Below are positions 24,644 to 31,990 of a stretch of DNA of 50,999 bases, piece after piece. Made by a program: the position numbers and the translations under genes. Under the pieces are notes generated by a model that did not search any database, was not told the DNA's origin, and saw only the letters and a program-made list of their open reading frames with translations. The stretch comes from Candidatus Daviesbacteria bacterium RIFCSPHIGHO2_01_FULL_41_45 (GTDB taxonomy: Bacteria; Patescibacteriota; Microgenomatia; Daviesbacterales; UBA10151): contig MFCS01000034.1 of the NCBI GenBank assembly GCA_001776975.1, positions 1 to 50,999 of the forward strand, in the 5' to 3' direction. Positions within the stretch are counted from its first letter, which is position 1, and each line of letters starts with the position of its first letter.

Positions 24644-24720
24644 TTCGACTCGCTTTGCTCGCTCGTGGCCATAGCCAGCGAGGAGAATGTCCCGAGTGAG
24701 GAATGAAGTGACGAATCGAA
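24644..24720. repeat. GC-rich multi-hairpin element after tRNA-Gln
   Basis: Immediately 3' of the tRNA CCA is a block much richer in G+C than its surroundings. CTCGCT (24658-24663) pairs with AGCGAG (24677-24682) around GGC-CATA-GCC; ATTCG (24643-24647) pairs with CGAAT (24712-24716), and ACTCG (24648-24652) with CGAGT (24693-24697). It resembles a dispersed palindromic (REP-like) element. No second copy is in this window, so repetition is inferred. Confidence 0.45.
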
Positions 24721-24737
24721 GGATATCCCAATATTTT

Positions 24738-25001
24738 TTACTTAGCCCATTTATTATAAAGTGATACAGTAGCGTATGTTGTTACCCAAACTAAAACAGC
24801 CAGAGTAATTGCTCCAAATAAAAACATTCCCGTATCCATTGGTGCTGTACCTTTTAAACTATCTACGCTAAGCGTGTGAAACCAACTTTTGGCAACGTTA
24901 AAAAGAAAGTCCGGAGCAATAAGTGACGCTACTCTACATACGATATATACTCCCAGTATCACAGTTGTTAGCGCATTTGCAAATGCCTGTGCATTTAACA
25001 T
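24738..25001 (-). CDS. DUF5676 family membrane protein
   Basis: This 87-aa protein has two transmembrane helices (about residues 8-28 and 58-82). It matches the DUF5676 pattern: N-terminal MLNAQAFANALTTV, then LIAPDFLFNVAKSWFHTLSV, and a closing YNKWAK. The family is found beside heavy-metal and copper genes; function unknown. The start has a strong AAGGAGGTGAG ribosome-binding site. It is the last gene of the CsoR2 operon, 29 nt after the CcdA-type gene. Confidence 0.8.
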   Translation of the reverse strand: MLNAQAFANALTTVILGVYIVCRVASLIAPDFLFNVAKSWFHTLSVDSLKGTAPMDTGMFLFGAITLAVLVWVTTYATVSLYNKWAK

Positions 25002-25030
25002 ATTAACTCACCTCCTTCGACACAATAAGT

Positions 25031-25864
25031 TTATATTTTCTTTGCTACTTTATAAAGTATAAAAACAACTACTGCTACGAATATAAGATTTAAAAGCAGA
25101 TTATCTCCTACATATTGATTAACATACGCAGCTGAGCTGGTAATAATTTTTGTGAAGCCCTCTAGGTCACCCATTCCCAGCTTGCCAATTGCTTTAAGAT
25201 AAATAATCATAATTCCGGTAAGAGCAAAAATAATACTGGCTATAAAATTACTTACCAATACCGTACAGTCCTCCCCTAAAAAATTAAAACTAAATAATGG
25301 CTTTCTTAAAAACATCAATCCTGTCATTTTTCCTGAAAGAAAAACGGCAATAAAAAGAAGCGGCATCACCATACCCAATACATACATACCTCCGATTGCC
25401 AAAGCCCCCAAAAAATTAGGAGAAAGAAATGTCAGGGTTAAAATCCCAATCAATACTGGGGCACAACAAGCACTGGTGATTCCTGAGAAAATACCCAAAG
25501 TAAATATAGATAGTACATCTGTTTTACCTCCTGTACTGTGCCCAAAACTAGGCATTGGCAGCTTAAGCCCCAAAAATGTAATCACTGCTGAGATAAGCAT
25601 CACAAATCCACCCAAAAAATAAATAGTATTATGGTAAACAAAAAGTGCTTTTGATAAAGCTGCAACTCCCAAAACTGCCGGCATCATTACCACAAAAATT
25701 CCCAATCCAAAAACAAGAGTCATTAAAACTACCTTTTCCTTCTCTTTGAAAACATTTCCCAGATATGCGGGAAGAAGGAAAGAGATGCAGCATGGCGCAA
25801 AAAGTGCCACGATTCCTGCCACAAAGGCAGCGATCAGTGATGTTTGAAAAAGCGCCCCTTCCAT
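25031..25864 (-). CDS. CcdA/DsbD-type membrane protein with paired cysteines
   Basis: This 277-aa protein has six to seven membrane helices. Two helices carry vicinal cysteines, ALFAPCCISFLLPAYLG near the N-terminus and GITSACCAPVLIGILTL in the middle, at the positions where CcdA/DsbD has single redox cysteines. The doubled Cys recall metal carriers such as MerT as well as thiol carriers. The ATG at 25864 overlaps the upstream stop (TAATG); a TTG four codons earlier is less likely. CsoR2 upstream suggests copper or thiol stress as the signal. Confidence 0.8.
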   Translation of the reverse strand: MEGALFQTSLIAAFVAGIVALFAPCCISFLLPAYLGNVFKEKEKVVLMTLVFGLGIFVVMMPAVLGVAALSKALFVYHNTIYFLGGFVMLISAVITFLGLKLPMPSFGHSTGGKTDVLSIFTLGIFSGITSACCAPVLIGILTLTFLSPNFLGALAIGGMYVLGMVMPLLFIAVFLSGKMTGLMFLRKPLFSFNFLGEDCTVLVSNFIASIIFALTGIMIIYLKAIGKLGMGDLEGFTKIITSSAAYVNQYVGDNLLLNLIFVAVVVFILYKVAKKI

Positions 25865-26805
25865 TATGTCCCACAACTTCCACCAGAGTTATTCAACCCA
25901 GGTATATTCTGAATAGATTGCTTAATCTTTTGAGCGCCTTGAGCAGATGAGTAATCCGCTGACAAAGCAAGTTTGGCATCTATATCTTTCCATTCCTTAC
26001 CTTCTTTATTAAAGTATGCTGCCAACTCTATATAGTTTTGAGGAAACCAGAATGAATTAAGAGCAAGTATATCTTTATAGATACGGTCTTCAGTCACTCC
26101 TTGTTTTACAGCTAATTGGATATATCCCAAAGCTGCCATGCCATGATTACAATCCGGAAATTCGCTATGATTTCCGCAACAGGGGCGGTATACATTCCTG
26201 GCAATTTTTTGGACTTGTATTTCCTGCTCCGGTGTTAGCTCAATAATTTTTGTAGAAGAGTAAACCTGGTTGGTCGCTTTTGTTCCCAAATTCCATCCAC
26301 CAGTGGAGGCAAAATTCATAACATCTCCTTTGCCATATATTTGCATTGATCCTTCGTCTAAAATCTTACTTTTGTTGACTAATCCTAACGCCCAGAGAGT
26401 ATTTACCATAAATCGGGAATTTTCTTCATTAATAACCATCTGATCAGAGGATTTATTCTCCAAATATCTCATGTGATTTAAGGAGACTGTATCCCCGGAA
26501 AAAAGTTCTTTATACTTTCCTTGATCTATTACTCCTGACTGCAGTAATTGCTGCCCAACGTCTCCCCAAGTTACTGCCAGGGTATAACCACTTTGAGGTA
26601 ATACTGCTTGTTTTAAAATTTGTACTAATTCTTCTGGACTTTGTGTTGTTTTAGATAGTTTAACAACATATTCATTGAAATTTTTCTTCATAATATAATA
26701 CTCCGCAATAGCAACCACCATAGTCGAATTGAAAACCAGCCATAAAACAATCCATAAAGGAATAGCTTTATGGATTAAACGATTTATTATTTTCTTTCTT
26801 TTCAT
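25864..26805 (-). CDS. Membrane-anchored protein with CC..H.....C.H motif (unknown)
   Basis: This 313-aa protein has an N-terminal membrane helix (about residues 16-36) and a large external part. Its most striking segment is RPCCGNHSEFPDCNHGMAAL, giving C209, C210, H213, C219 and H221, a set suited to binding a metal ion; another Cys lies in the C-terminal GGSCGT. Elsewhere it looks helical with amphipathic repeats. I know similar CC/DCNHGM proteins from CPR genomes only as hypotheticals. It sits between a DUF1573 protein and a Cys-rich CcdA in a CsoR-controlled operon, so metal capture or a thiol relay is inferred. Confidence 0.65.
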   Translation of the reverse strand: MKRKKIINRLIHKAIPLWIVLWLVFNSTMVVAIAEYYIMKKNFNEYVVKLSKTTQSPEELVQILKQAVLPQSGYTLAVTWGDVGQQLLQSGVIDQGKYKELFSGDTVSLNHMRYLENKSSDQMVINEENSRFMVNTLWALGLVNKSKILDEGSMQIYGKGDVMNFASTGGWNLGTKATNQVYSSTKIIELTPEQEIQVQKIARNVYRPCCGNHSEFPDCNHGMAALGYIQLAVKQGVTEDRIYKDILALNSFWFPQNYIELAAYFNKEGKEWKDIDAKLALSADYSSAQGAQKIKQSIQNIPGLNNSGGSCGT

Positions 26806-27302
26806 TGTTTTACCACCGTTCCTGTAAGAGTAAACGTTAATTTTTGATTTGCTTTATCGTTTGTTTCAATCAGGACGAACCTATTTATTGGCCCTACTCC
26901 TTGGGGACCGTGGAATGCCGGATCAAAAACAGCAGTTAGCTTTGCCTCCTGCCCTGGAGCAACCTCTCCTGTCCAGGAAGATAAGCTGTCCATGCCAAAC
27001 TTAGGACTTTCAATACCATTAATCGCCACATAGGCCTTGGTACAATGACAGGAAGTTTTAACATTATAAAGTTTAAGGGTATCAGATCCGTTATTTTTAA
27101 TCGTAAAAGTTTTTGCAACATCTCCCTTATCCATAGGAATTATTCCCCAATCATAACTAGTGGGATCTGTTACATAAGCCTTAACGTTATCAGAAGTCGA
27201 AATTTGCGAAGTACTGGTTGTAGTACTTAAAAAGTATATACCAGCAAATAAAATAACTACTGTCAGGATACCGATTATAATAAGCAGTTTTTTTTCATTC
27301 AT
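26802..27302 (-). CDS. DUF1573 domain protein, membrane-anchored
   Basis: This 166-aa protein has an N-terminal transmembrane helix (about residues 5-26) and an external Ig-like DUF1573 domain: YDWGIIPMDKGDVAKTFTIKN, then LKLYNVKTSCHCTKAYV with the CHC pair characteristic of the domain, and VFDPAFHGPQG later. DUF1573 proteins are exported and often found with redox or copper genes. It overlaps csoR2 by 8 nt and the next gene by 4 nt, so the operon is translationally coupled. Confidence 0.85.
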   Translation of the reverse strand: MNEKKLLIIIGILTVVILFAGIYFLSTTTSTSQISTSDNVKAYVTDPTSYDWGIIPMDKGDVAKTFTIKNNGSDTLKLYNVKTSCHCTKAYVAINGIESPKFGMDSLSSWTGEVAPGQEAKLTAVFDPAFHGPQGVGPINRFVLIETNDKANQKLTFTLTGTVVKQ

Positions 27303-27579
27303 TGCTGCTCCTAAAAATTTTGATTATTTCTCTTACTGATTGTTTGGTTTTACCTTTCTTAACGAAATCGACTACGCAGGTCTGTAGGTGGTTTTCCAAG
27401 ATAAGATAGTCTATCTCTCGGAGCGCGCTTTGTACCGCACGAGATTGATATATAACATCAATACAATAACGACCCTCCTCTGCCATTTTAAGCACAGTGT
27501 CTAATTGCCCTTTGGCTATTTTTAAACGATGAGTTACTCGTTGCTGATGAGTCATGTCCTTAATACCCAATCCTCCCAT
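27295..27579 (-). CDS. Second CsoR-family metal-sensing repressor
   Basis: This 94-aa helical repressor keeps the Cys-His-Cys set of copper-type CsoR (RYCIDVIYQS, then ENHLQTCVV: C39, H64, C68). Start choice: TATTAT (27587-27592) ends 7 nt before the ATG at 27579, fitting a leaderless mRNA; an ATG at 27555 (MTHQQR) is the alternative. An inverted repeat (27563-27586) overlaps the start. It heads the operon CsoR2 - DUF1573 - CC/H protein - CcdA - DUF5676 and is clearly distinct from the copA-linked CsoR. Confidence 0.85.
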   Translation of the reverse strand: MGGLGIKDMTHQQRVTHRLKIAKGQLDTVLKMAEEGRYCIDVIYQSRAVQSALREIDYLILENHLQTCVVDFVKKGKTKQSVREIIKIFRSSNE

Positions 27580-27586
27580 TGGGGAT
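27563..27586. promoter_or_regulatory. CsoR2 operator-like inverted repeat
   Basis: ATACCCAAT-N6-ATTGGGGAT, arms matching at 8 of 9 positions, with the C-run/G-run layout of CsoR sites. It covers the proposed start codon and lies next to the -10 TATTAT. Confidence 0.65.
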
Positions 27587-27632
27587 ATAATACGATTGAA
27601 GCTATACCAATATCTGTAATCCAGATCACAAC

Positions 27633-27661
27633 TTGATTTATAAGCTCCTCTCGTATATATT
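27633..27661 (+). promoter_or_regulatory. Leaderless promoter of the gene at 27668
   Basis: TTGATT (-35, 27633-27638), 17-nt spacer, TATATT (-10, 27656-27661), then 6 nt to the ATG. It is divergent from the csoR2 promoter and overlaps its upstream region. Confidence 0.65.
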
Positions 27662-27667
27662 CCACAC

Positions 27668-28195
27668 ATGGCTATTCACTCAATTGAATGTCTCCAAGGA
27701 ATTCCTGTGAAGGTATTCGAATTACCTTATCGCAGCCAAATATTAGCCAGAAGGGTACAAAATAGAACCTGCCGATGGAGAACTCTGGCCCAAGGTAGAT
27801 ACATTGACATTTGGCCAGAGCAATGCAGCCGTCTTGCAATAGGCATGAGCGCACTTATGTTAGTCAAATCAGATGGTACAGCCTTTTTCGCACTAAGAAA
27901 GAATCCTGATCAAAATATAGCTTTGGATCAGATTCCGCAAGTTATAGAAACATCAGTAAGGTCGGAGATACTCACAGCTAGGCGCCTATTCCCTGATAAA
28001 TATGAAGGTATACTGTCTCTTACTAGAATGCCCGATGACAACGATCTCATTCCTTTTATTGAAAGTAAGGTAGCTGATGGTAGTTTTCAGGAAAGTACAA
28101 TCCATGGATTATTGATCCATCGTCCGGGTGACAGTCCACAATATACAGTTGAACTAACTACCGCTGATGAGGTATTAAACGCCCTGAATCCATAA
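27668..28195 (+). CDS. Hypothetical protein
   Basis: A 175-aa soluble protein of unknown family. The central part reads like an alpha/beta domain (YIDIWPEQCSRLAIGMSALM, GTAFFALRKNPDQNIALDQI, LLIHRPGDSPQYTVELTTAD). There is no signal peptide or membrane segment. It is expressed from its own leaderless promoter and is followed after 28 nt by a separately promoted serine hydrolase. Confidence 0.6.
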   Translation: MAIHSIECLQGIPVKVFELPYRSQILARRVQNRTCRWRTLAQGRYIDIWPEQCSRLAIGMSALMLVKSDGTAFFALRKNPDQNIALDQIPQVIETSVRSEILTARRLFPDKYEGILSLTRMPDDNDLIPFIESKVADGSFQESTIHGLLIHRPGDSPQYTVELTTADEVLNALNP

Positions 28196-28223
28196 ATATA
28201 ACCGGACGTGGTAAACTGGGGGG

Positions 28224-29081
28224 ATGGCTAGAGGGAAGATCTTCTTTGTAATCATCACTTCACTACTCATCCTATTTTTTATTAGTCAGATTTTTGATGT
28301 TAATACCAGACTTATCTCCTCTAACTTTAAACCCAATCCTTTAACAAAAATTGTAATGAATTCTTTAAAAGATTCTCAAGGAACCTATGCTGTAGTAATT
28401 AAAAACTTTAAAAACGGTCAGGAATTTGCATTAAATGAAAATAGAGTTTATGAACCAGGAAGTTTATATAAACTGTGGTTAATGGCTACTGTCTATACCC
28501 ACATTAAAGATGGAAGATTAAAAGAGGACGATATTTTATCCCAAAACATCCCAACCTTAAATCAAAAATTTGCAATAATTGATCCCGAGTTAACAGAGGG
28601 GGGGATAACAGCGACAGTGTCGCAAAGCTTACACCAAATGATTACCATCTCTCACAACTATGCTGCCCTACTATTAGCTGAAAAGGTTGGTAACTCTCAA
28701 ATAAAAGTATTTTTAAACCAGAATGGATTAAATGCATCAGATATTGGCGACCCGCCTCAAACTACAGCCTCTGATATAGCTTTATTTTATGAAAAACTAT
28801 ACCGTAAAGAATTAGTAACACCTGAGTTCTCAGACAAGATGATAGAAATACTAAAAAAACAACAGCTTAATGACGGGTTGCCAAGATACCTTCCCCCAGA
28901 AACTATTGTGGCTCACAAAACCGGGGATTTGGGTTGGTTCAAGCACGATGCCGGAGTTGTATTCACTCAAAAGGGAGATTATTTAATAATTATTTTATCA
29001 GAGAGTGATTCACCTACGGGGGCTCAGAACCGAATTGCCCTCCTATCAAAAGCTGTCTACGATTATTTTAATAAAGATTAG
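28224..29081 (+). CDS. Class A beta-lactamase-like serine hydrolase
   Basis: This 285-aa protein has an N-terminal membrane helix or signal anchor (about residues 5-22). It carries the serine penicilloyl-transferase motifs in order: SLYK (SxxK, about residue 83), SHNYA (SxN) and HKTGDLG (KTG). The spacing fits class A beta-lactamase-related hydrolases. It may be a true beta-lactamase or a peptidoglycan-acting relative; I cannot locate a clear omega-loop Glu166. An extended -10 TGG-TAAACT (28212-28217) ends 6 nt before the ATG. It ends with TAG. Confidence 0.82.
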   Translation: MARGKIFFVIITSLLILFFISQIFDVNTRLISSNFKPNPLTKIVMNSLKDSQGTYAVVIKNFKNGQEFALNENRVYEPGSLYKLWLMATVYTHIKDGRLKEDDILSQNIPTLNQKFAIIDPELTEGGITATVSQSLHQMITISHNYAALLLAEKVGNSQIKVFLNQNGLNASDIGDPPQTTASDIALFYEKLYRKELVTPEFSDKMIEILKKQQLNDGLPRYLPPETIVAHKTGDLGWFKHDAGVVFTQKGDYLIIILSESDSPTGAQNRIALLSKAVYDYFNKD

Positions 29082-29134
29082 AGTCTAAATACTCTCTTGC
29101 GTTTTAGGTGTCTCAGTCTGTATATTTAGATACT

Positions 29135-29563
29135 ATGGATGACAATCAACAAACATTAACCCCGACCGACGAAACATCTACAACGTCGGTCGCTATGAAC
29201 TTGGAAGCGATGATTAAAGCTAATCTTTCTACTATCGACCGGCTGAGTGAAGAATTAAAAAAACAAAAGGAGATGCTCCAGTCTGTGTTTGAAAACGATG
29301 AAACTTTTAAAAAACACTCTGATGTCGCCAAAGAAGCAGCGAGAATTAAGTCCAATACTAAACAACAGATACTAAAACAGCCCCAAGTTGCTGATGTTAA
29401 TGAAAAAGTTAAGTCTATGCAGTCTCAGTTAAAAGAAAACCAAGACGCATTATCGGAGTATCTTCGAGAATACAACCGCTTAACTGGAATAACAGAAATA
29501 GAAGGAAACGACGGCGAAATCAGGCAAATTATATATATTGCCAAACTTATTCGTAAAACTTGA
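29135..29563 (+). CDS. Coiled-coil hypothetical protein
   Basis: A 142-aa polar protein dominated by heptad-rich helices (TIDRLSEELKKQKEMLQSVF, VNEKVKSMQSQLKENQDALS). It has an acidic Thr-rich N-terminus and no membrane segment. Start: TATATT (about 29121-29126) lies 8 nt before the ATG at 29135; a GTG at 29108 lies upstream of that -10 and is rejected. It is followed by a small anchored helical protein. Function unknown. Confidence 0.6.
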   Translation: MDDNQQTLTPTDETSTTSVAMNLEAMIKANLSTIDRLSEELKKQKEMLQSVFENDETFKKHSDVAKEAARIKSNTKQQILKQPQVADVNEKVKSMQSQLKENQDALSEYLREYNRLTGITEIEGNDGEIRQIIYIAKLIRKT

Positions 29564-29579
29564 GCCACAGAGGTTACTC

Positions 29580-29608
29580 TTGTCTGGTAGCATTCTTTCT
29601 GCTAACAT
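29580..29608 (+). promoter_or_regulatory. Leaderless promoter of the gene at 29616
   Basis: TTGTCT (-35), 17-nt spacer ending in TGC (extended -10), TAACAT (29603-29608), then 7 nt to the GTG start. Confidence 0.6.
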
Positions 29609-29615
29609 CCGCTAA

Positions 29616-30083
29616 GTGAGCTACATAAAACTGGGAACTATCATTGTTTTAATTTTGGTACTAATTGTCCAGCTTTTCCCATCCTCAATATATCAAAATC
29701 TTGGTCCTTTATATCGAATAAAAAGGATGCAAGAAAAAACCATCTTGGAGATGAAATCTAGCCCTCAAGCCAAAGCTGACTATCTAATATATTTATTAGA
29801 ACAAAGGGCAAGGGAGATTGAACAAATGATATTATCCCGTAATTTTGAATACACTCTGGAATCATCATTAAGATACTCCTCTACAGCGGGACAACTCACT
29901 GAGATGGTCTCTCAAAACGATTTAAATGACAAAAAACAGATTATTTTACAGATATTTAATACCCATAAAACCAGATTTAAACCATTATTAGACCACTTCC
30001 CGATGGATAACACTGAGAGGAAGTACCTGGAGGATGATATTAACTACCTAACAATCTACGCCGATCAACTAACTAAACCATAG
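29616..30083 (+). CDS. Membrane-anchored helical protein (DUF5667-like)
   Basis: This 155-aa protein has one N-terminal transmembrane helix (about residues 5-22) and an external all-helical part: GPLYRIKRMQEKTILEMKSSPQAKADYLIYLLEQRAREIE contains the 'p.Y..kr..E......sp..ka...l....eR..E' pattern I associate with DUF5667-like CPR/actinobacterial proteins. The GTG start is set by the adjacent promoter. Function is unknown; it precedes an ABC efflux operon. Confidence 0.6.
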   Translation: MSYIKLGTIIVLILVLIVQLFPSSIYQNLGPLYRIKRMQEKTILEMKSSPQAKADYLIYLLEQRAREIEQMILSRNFEYTLESSLRYSSTAGQLTEMVSQNDLNDKKQIILQIFNTHKTRFKPLLDHFPMDNTERKYLEDDINYLTIYADQLTKP

Positions 30084-30169
30084 TCTGTGTCTAAAAAATC
30101 TACTGATAAAATCATTTTGTTCAATTTCGGGTTGATAACTTTCAAGAGGTTGAAAAAAGATTTAAAGCC

Positions 30170-30190
30170 AGATTAACTCTTCGTTAATCT
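30170..30190. repeat. Perfect inverted repeat upstream of the ABC operon promoter
   Basis: AGATTAAC-TCTTC-GTTAATCT, a perfect 8-bp inverted repeat that ends one base before the -35. Its place suits a regulator-binding site. The weaker TTTCAA-GAGG-TTGAAA palindrome lies about 20 nt further upstream. The 145-nt gap between 30083 and 30228 holds no gene. Confidence 0.5.
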
Positions 30191-30219
30191 TTGAGTTATA
30201 TGAGTTTAAATGTTAAAAT
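30191..30219 (+). promoter_or_regulatory. Promoter of the MacA/MacB-type operon
   Basis: TTGAGT (30191-30196), 17-nt spacer ending in TGT (extended -10), TAAAAT (30214-30219), then 8 nt to the ATG at 30228. Confidence 0.65.
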
Positions 30220-30227
30220 TCTAGGCC

Positions 30228-31325
30228 ATGGTAAAATTATTTAGATTAGTTTTTAATCTCAAAAAAAGGTATCTGTTATTAATCACAGTTATTATTCTAA
30301 TTGGCGGTGGATTTCTTTTCTTAAAATTATCTGCAAGCAAAGAACCCCTTCAATTTGCTGAGGTTAAAAGAGTCGATATCAAATCCATCATTTCTATCTC
30401 TGGTAGTTTACAAAGCAAAAGCTCTATTAACTTAAAGTTTGGATCAAGCGGTAAACTTTCTTATTTGCATGTTGCAGTGGGGGATATAGTAAAAACAGGG
30501 CAGCTAATTGCGGGTTTAGACACTCAAGAATTAAATATTGCTTTACAACAAACCCAAAACACTCTTAAAGATAAACAGGCAATTGTTGATAAGGTTTATG
30601 ATGACTTAAAAAATCATGAAAAAGATGAAACTTATCTACAAAAACAAACCAGAACTACGGCTGAAGTAGCTAGAGATAACGCCTATGATGGTGTAAAGGC
30701 TGCCCAGGCTGCTTATAAAAACTCAGTGATTACTGCTCCTTTTGACGGAATAATTACTGAGGTCAGTGTAGTAGCTGGACAAAGAGTTTCTACAACGGAG
30801 ACGATAGCTGTGGTTTCTGACAAATCAGAATCCTTTTTTGATGCCGAGGTTGATGAAACTGATATACCTAAAATTAAAATTACTCAACTAACCGAGATTG
30901 TACTTGATAGTTTTCCTGACAAAATATTTTCAGGAAAAGTCTCAGAGATTATGGGTCAAACTCAACTAACCAGCTCAAACGCTACTGTGGTAAAAGTTAG
31001 AATAAAATTGGATGCTTCATCAAATGATTTTATTAATGGCTTAAATGGACAAGCCTCTATTACAATCGCCAGTGATACTAATACCCTGACCATTCCTCTT
31101 GAAGCTTTAAAAGATAGCGGTACTGTTTTAGTTCAAACTGCTAATGGAATACAATCTAAAAAAATTACCACCGGGATTTCTTCAGATAGCGAAATAGAGA
31201 TCAAAGAAGGGTTGCGCGAAGGAGAAAGGGTAGTTCTCAATCCAACAAATATTAGCTTAAGGCAAACTCCAGGTTTATTTACAGAGTTTCACAGATTGCT
31301 TGGAGGCGGTAATCGAAATAAGTGA
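30228..31325 (+). CDS. Efflux periplasmic-adaptor-type protein (MacA/HlyD family)
   Basis: This 365-aa protein has an N-terminal membrane anchor (about residues 14-31), then a biotinyl-lipoyl-like half (SSGKLSYLHVAVGDIVKTGQLIAGLD) and a short coiled-coil hairpin with DTQELNIALQQTQNTLKDK. The second lipoyl half (APFDGIITEVSVVAGQRVST) and a beta-barrel domain (FPDKIFSGKVSEIMGQTQ) follow. This order is typical of MacA. It should connect the ABC transporter to the outside surface; in an organism without a usual outer membrane it may act as an external chaperone. It overlaps the ATPase gene by 4 nt. Confidence 0.88.
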   Translation: MVKLFRLVFNLKKRYLLLITVIILIGGGFLFLKLSASKEPLQFAEVKRVDIKSIISISGSLQSKSSINLKFGSSGKLSYLHVAVGDIVKTGQLIAGLDTQELNIALQQTQNTLKDKQAIVDKVYDDLKNHEKDETYLQKQTRTTAEVARDNAYDGVKAAQAAYKNSVITAPFDGIITEVSVVAGQRVSTTETIAVVSDKSESFFDAEVDETDIPKIKITQLTEIVLDSFPDKIFSGKVSEIMGQTQLTSSNATVVKVRIKLDASSNDFINGLNGQASITIASDTNTLTIPLEALKDSGTVLVQTANGIQSKKITTGISSDSEIEIKEGLREGERVVLNPTNISLRQTPGLFTEFHRLLGGGNRNK

Positions 31326-31990
31326 AACCAGTCATTATTCTCAAAAATATTACCAAGATTTACCAATCAGGTGAGTTATCGTTTCGAGCCTTAAAAAATA
31401 TAAACCTTACTATAAACGAAGGGGATTTTACCGCCATCACTGGAGCCTCTGGATCAGGTAAATCAACTCTGATGAATATTATTGGACTACTAGATATACC
31501 CACCTCCGGAACTTTTTTATTGGATAATGTTGAAACATCGAAACTAAATGACAATCAACTAGCAAAATTGAGAAATCAAAAGATCGGGTTTATTTTTCAA
31601 AGTTTTAACTTACTACCCAGAACATCTGCCATCGATAATGTTGCCTTACCATTAATTTATGCCAAGATAGAAAAATACGAGCGTTTAGAAAAAGCTAAGA
31701 TATCTTTGGATCTCGTGGGTCTTAGTGATAAATTAAAATCTCATCCTAATCAATTATCAGGCGGTCAACAACAGCGGGTAGCAATCGCTAGGGCACTAGT
31801 GACTAATCCGCAAATATTATTGGCCGATGAGCCAACCGGAAATTTAGATTCTAAATCTGGGTTTGAAATTATGCAAATATTTAAAAGATTAAACAAAGAA
31901 GGTAAAACTATTATTATGATTACCCATGAACCAGAGATTGCTAAACATGCAAAAAAAATTATTACCATCAAGGATGGGGATATTCTATGA
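31322..31990 (+). CDS. ABC transporter ATP-binding protein (MacB/LolD type)
   Basis: This 222-aa ATPase has Walker A GASGSGKST, Q-loop FIFQSFNLLPRTS, signature LSGGQQQRVAIARAL, Walker B ILLADEPTGNLDSKSG and the H-switch MITHEPE, with the LPRTSAIDNV segment typical of the LolD/MacB/FtsE group. It starts with GTG overlapping the adaptor's stop (GTGA) and ends inside the permease start (ATGA). It powers the adaptor-permease complex. Confidence 0.94.
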   Translation: MKPVIILKNITKIYQSGELSFRALKNINLTINEGDFTAITGASGSGKSTLMNIIGLLDIPTSGTFLLDNVETSKLNDNQLAKLRNQKIGFIFQSFNLLPRTSAIDNVALPLIYAKIEKYERLEKAKISLDLVGLSDKLKSHPNQLSGGQQQRVAIARALVTNPQILLADEPTGNLDSKSGFEIMQIFKRLNKEGKTIIMITHEPEIAKHAKKIITIKDGDIL

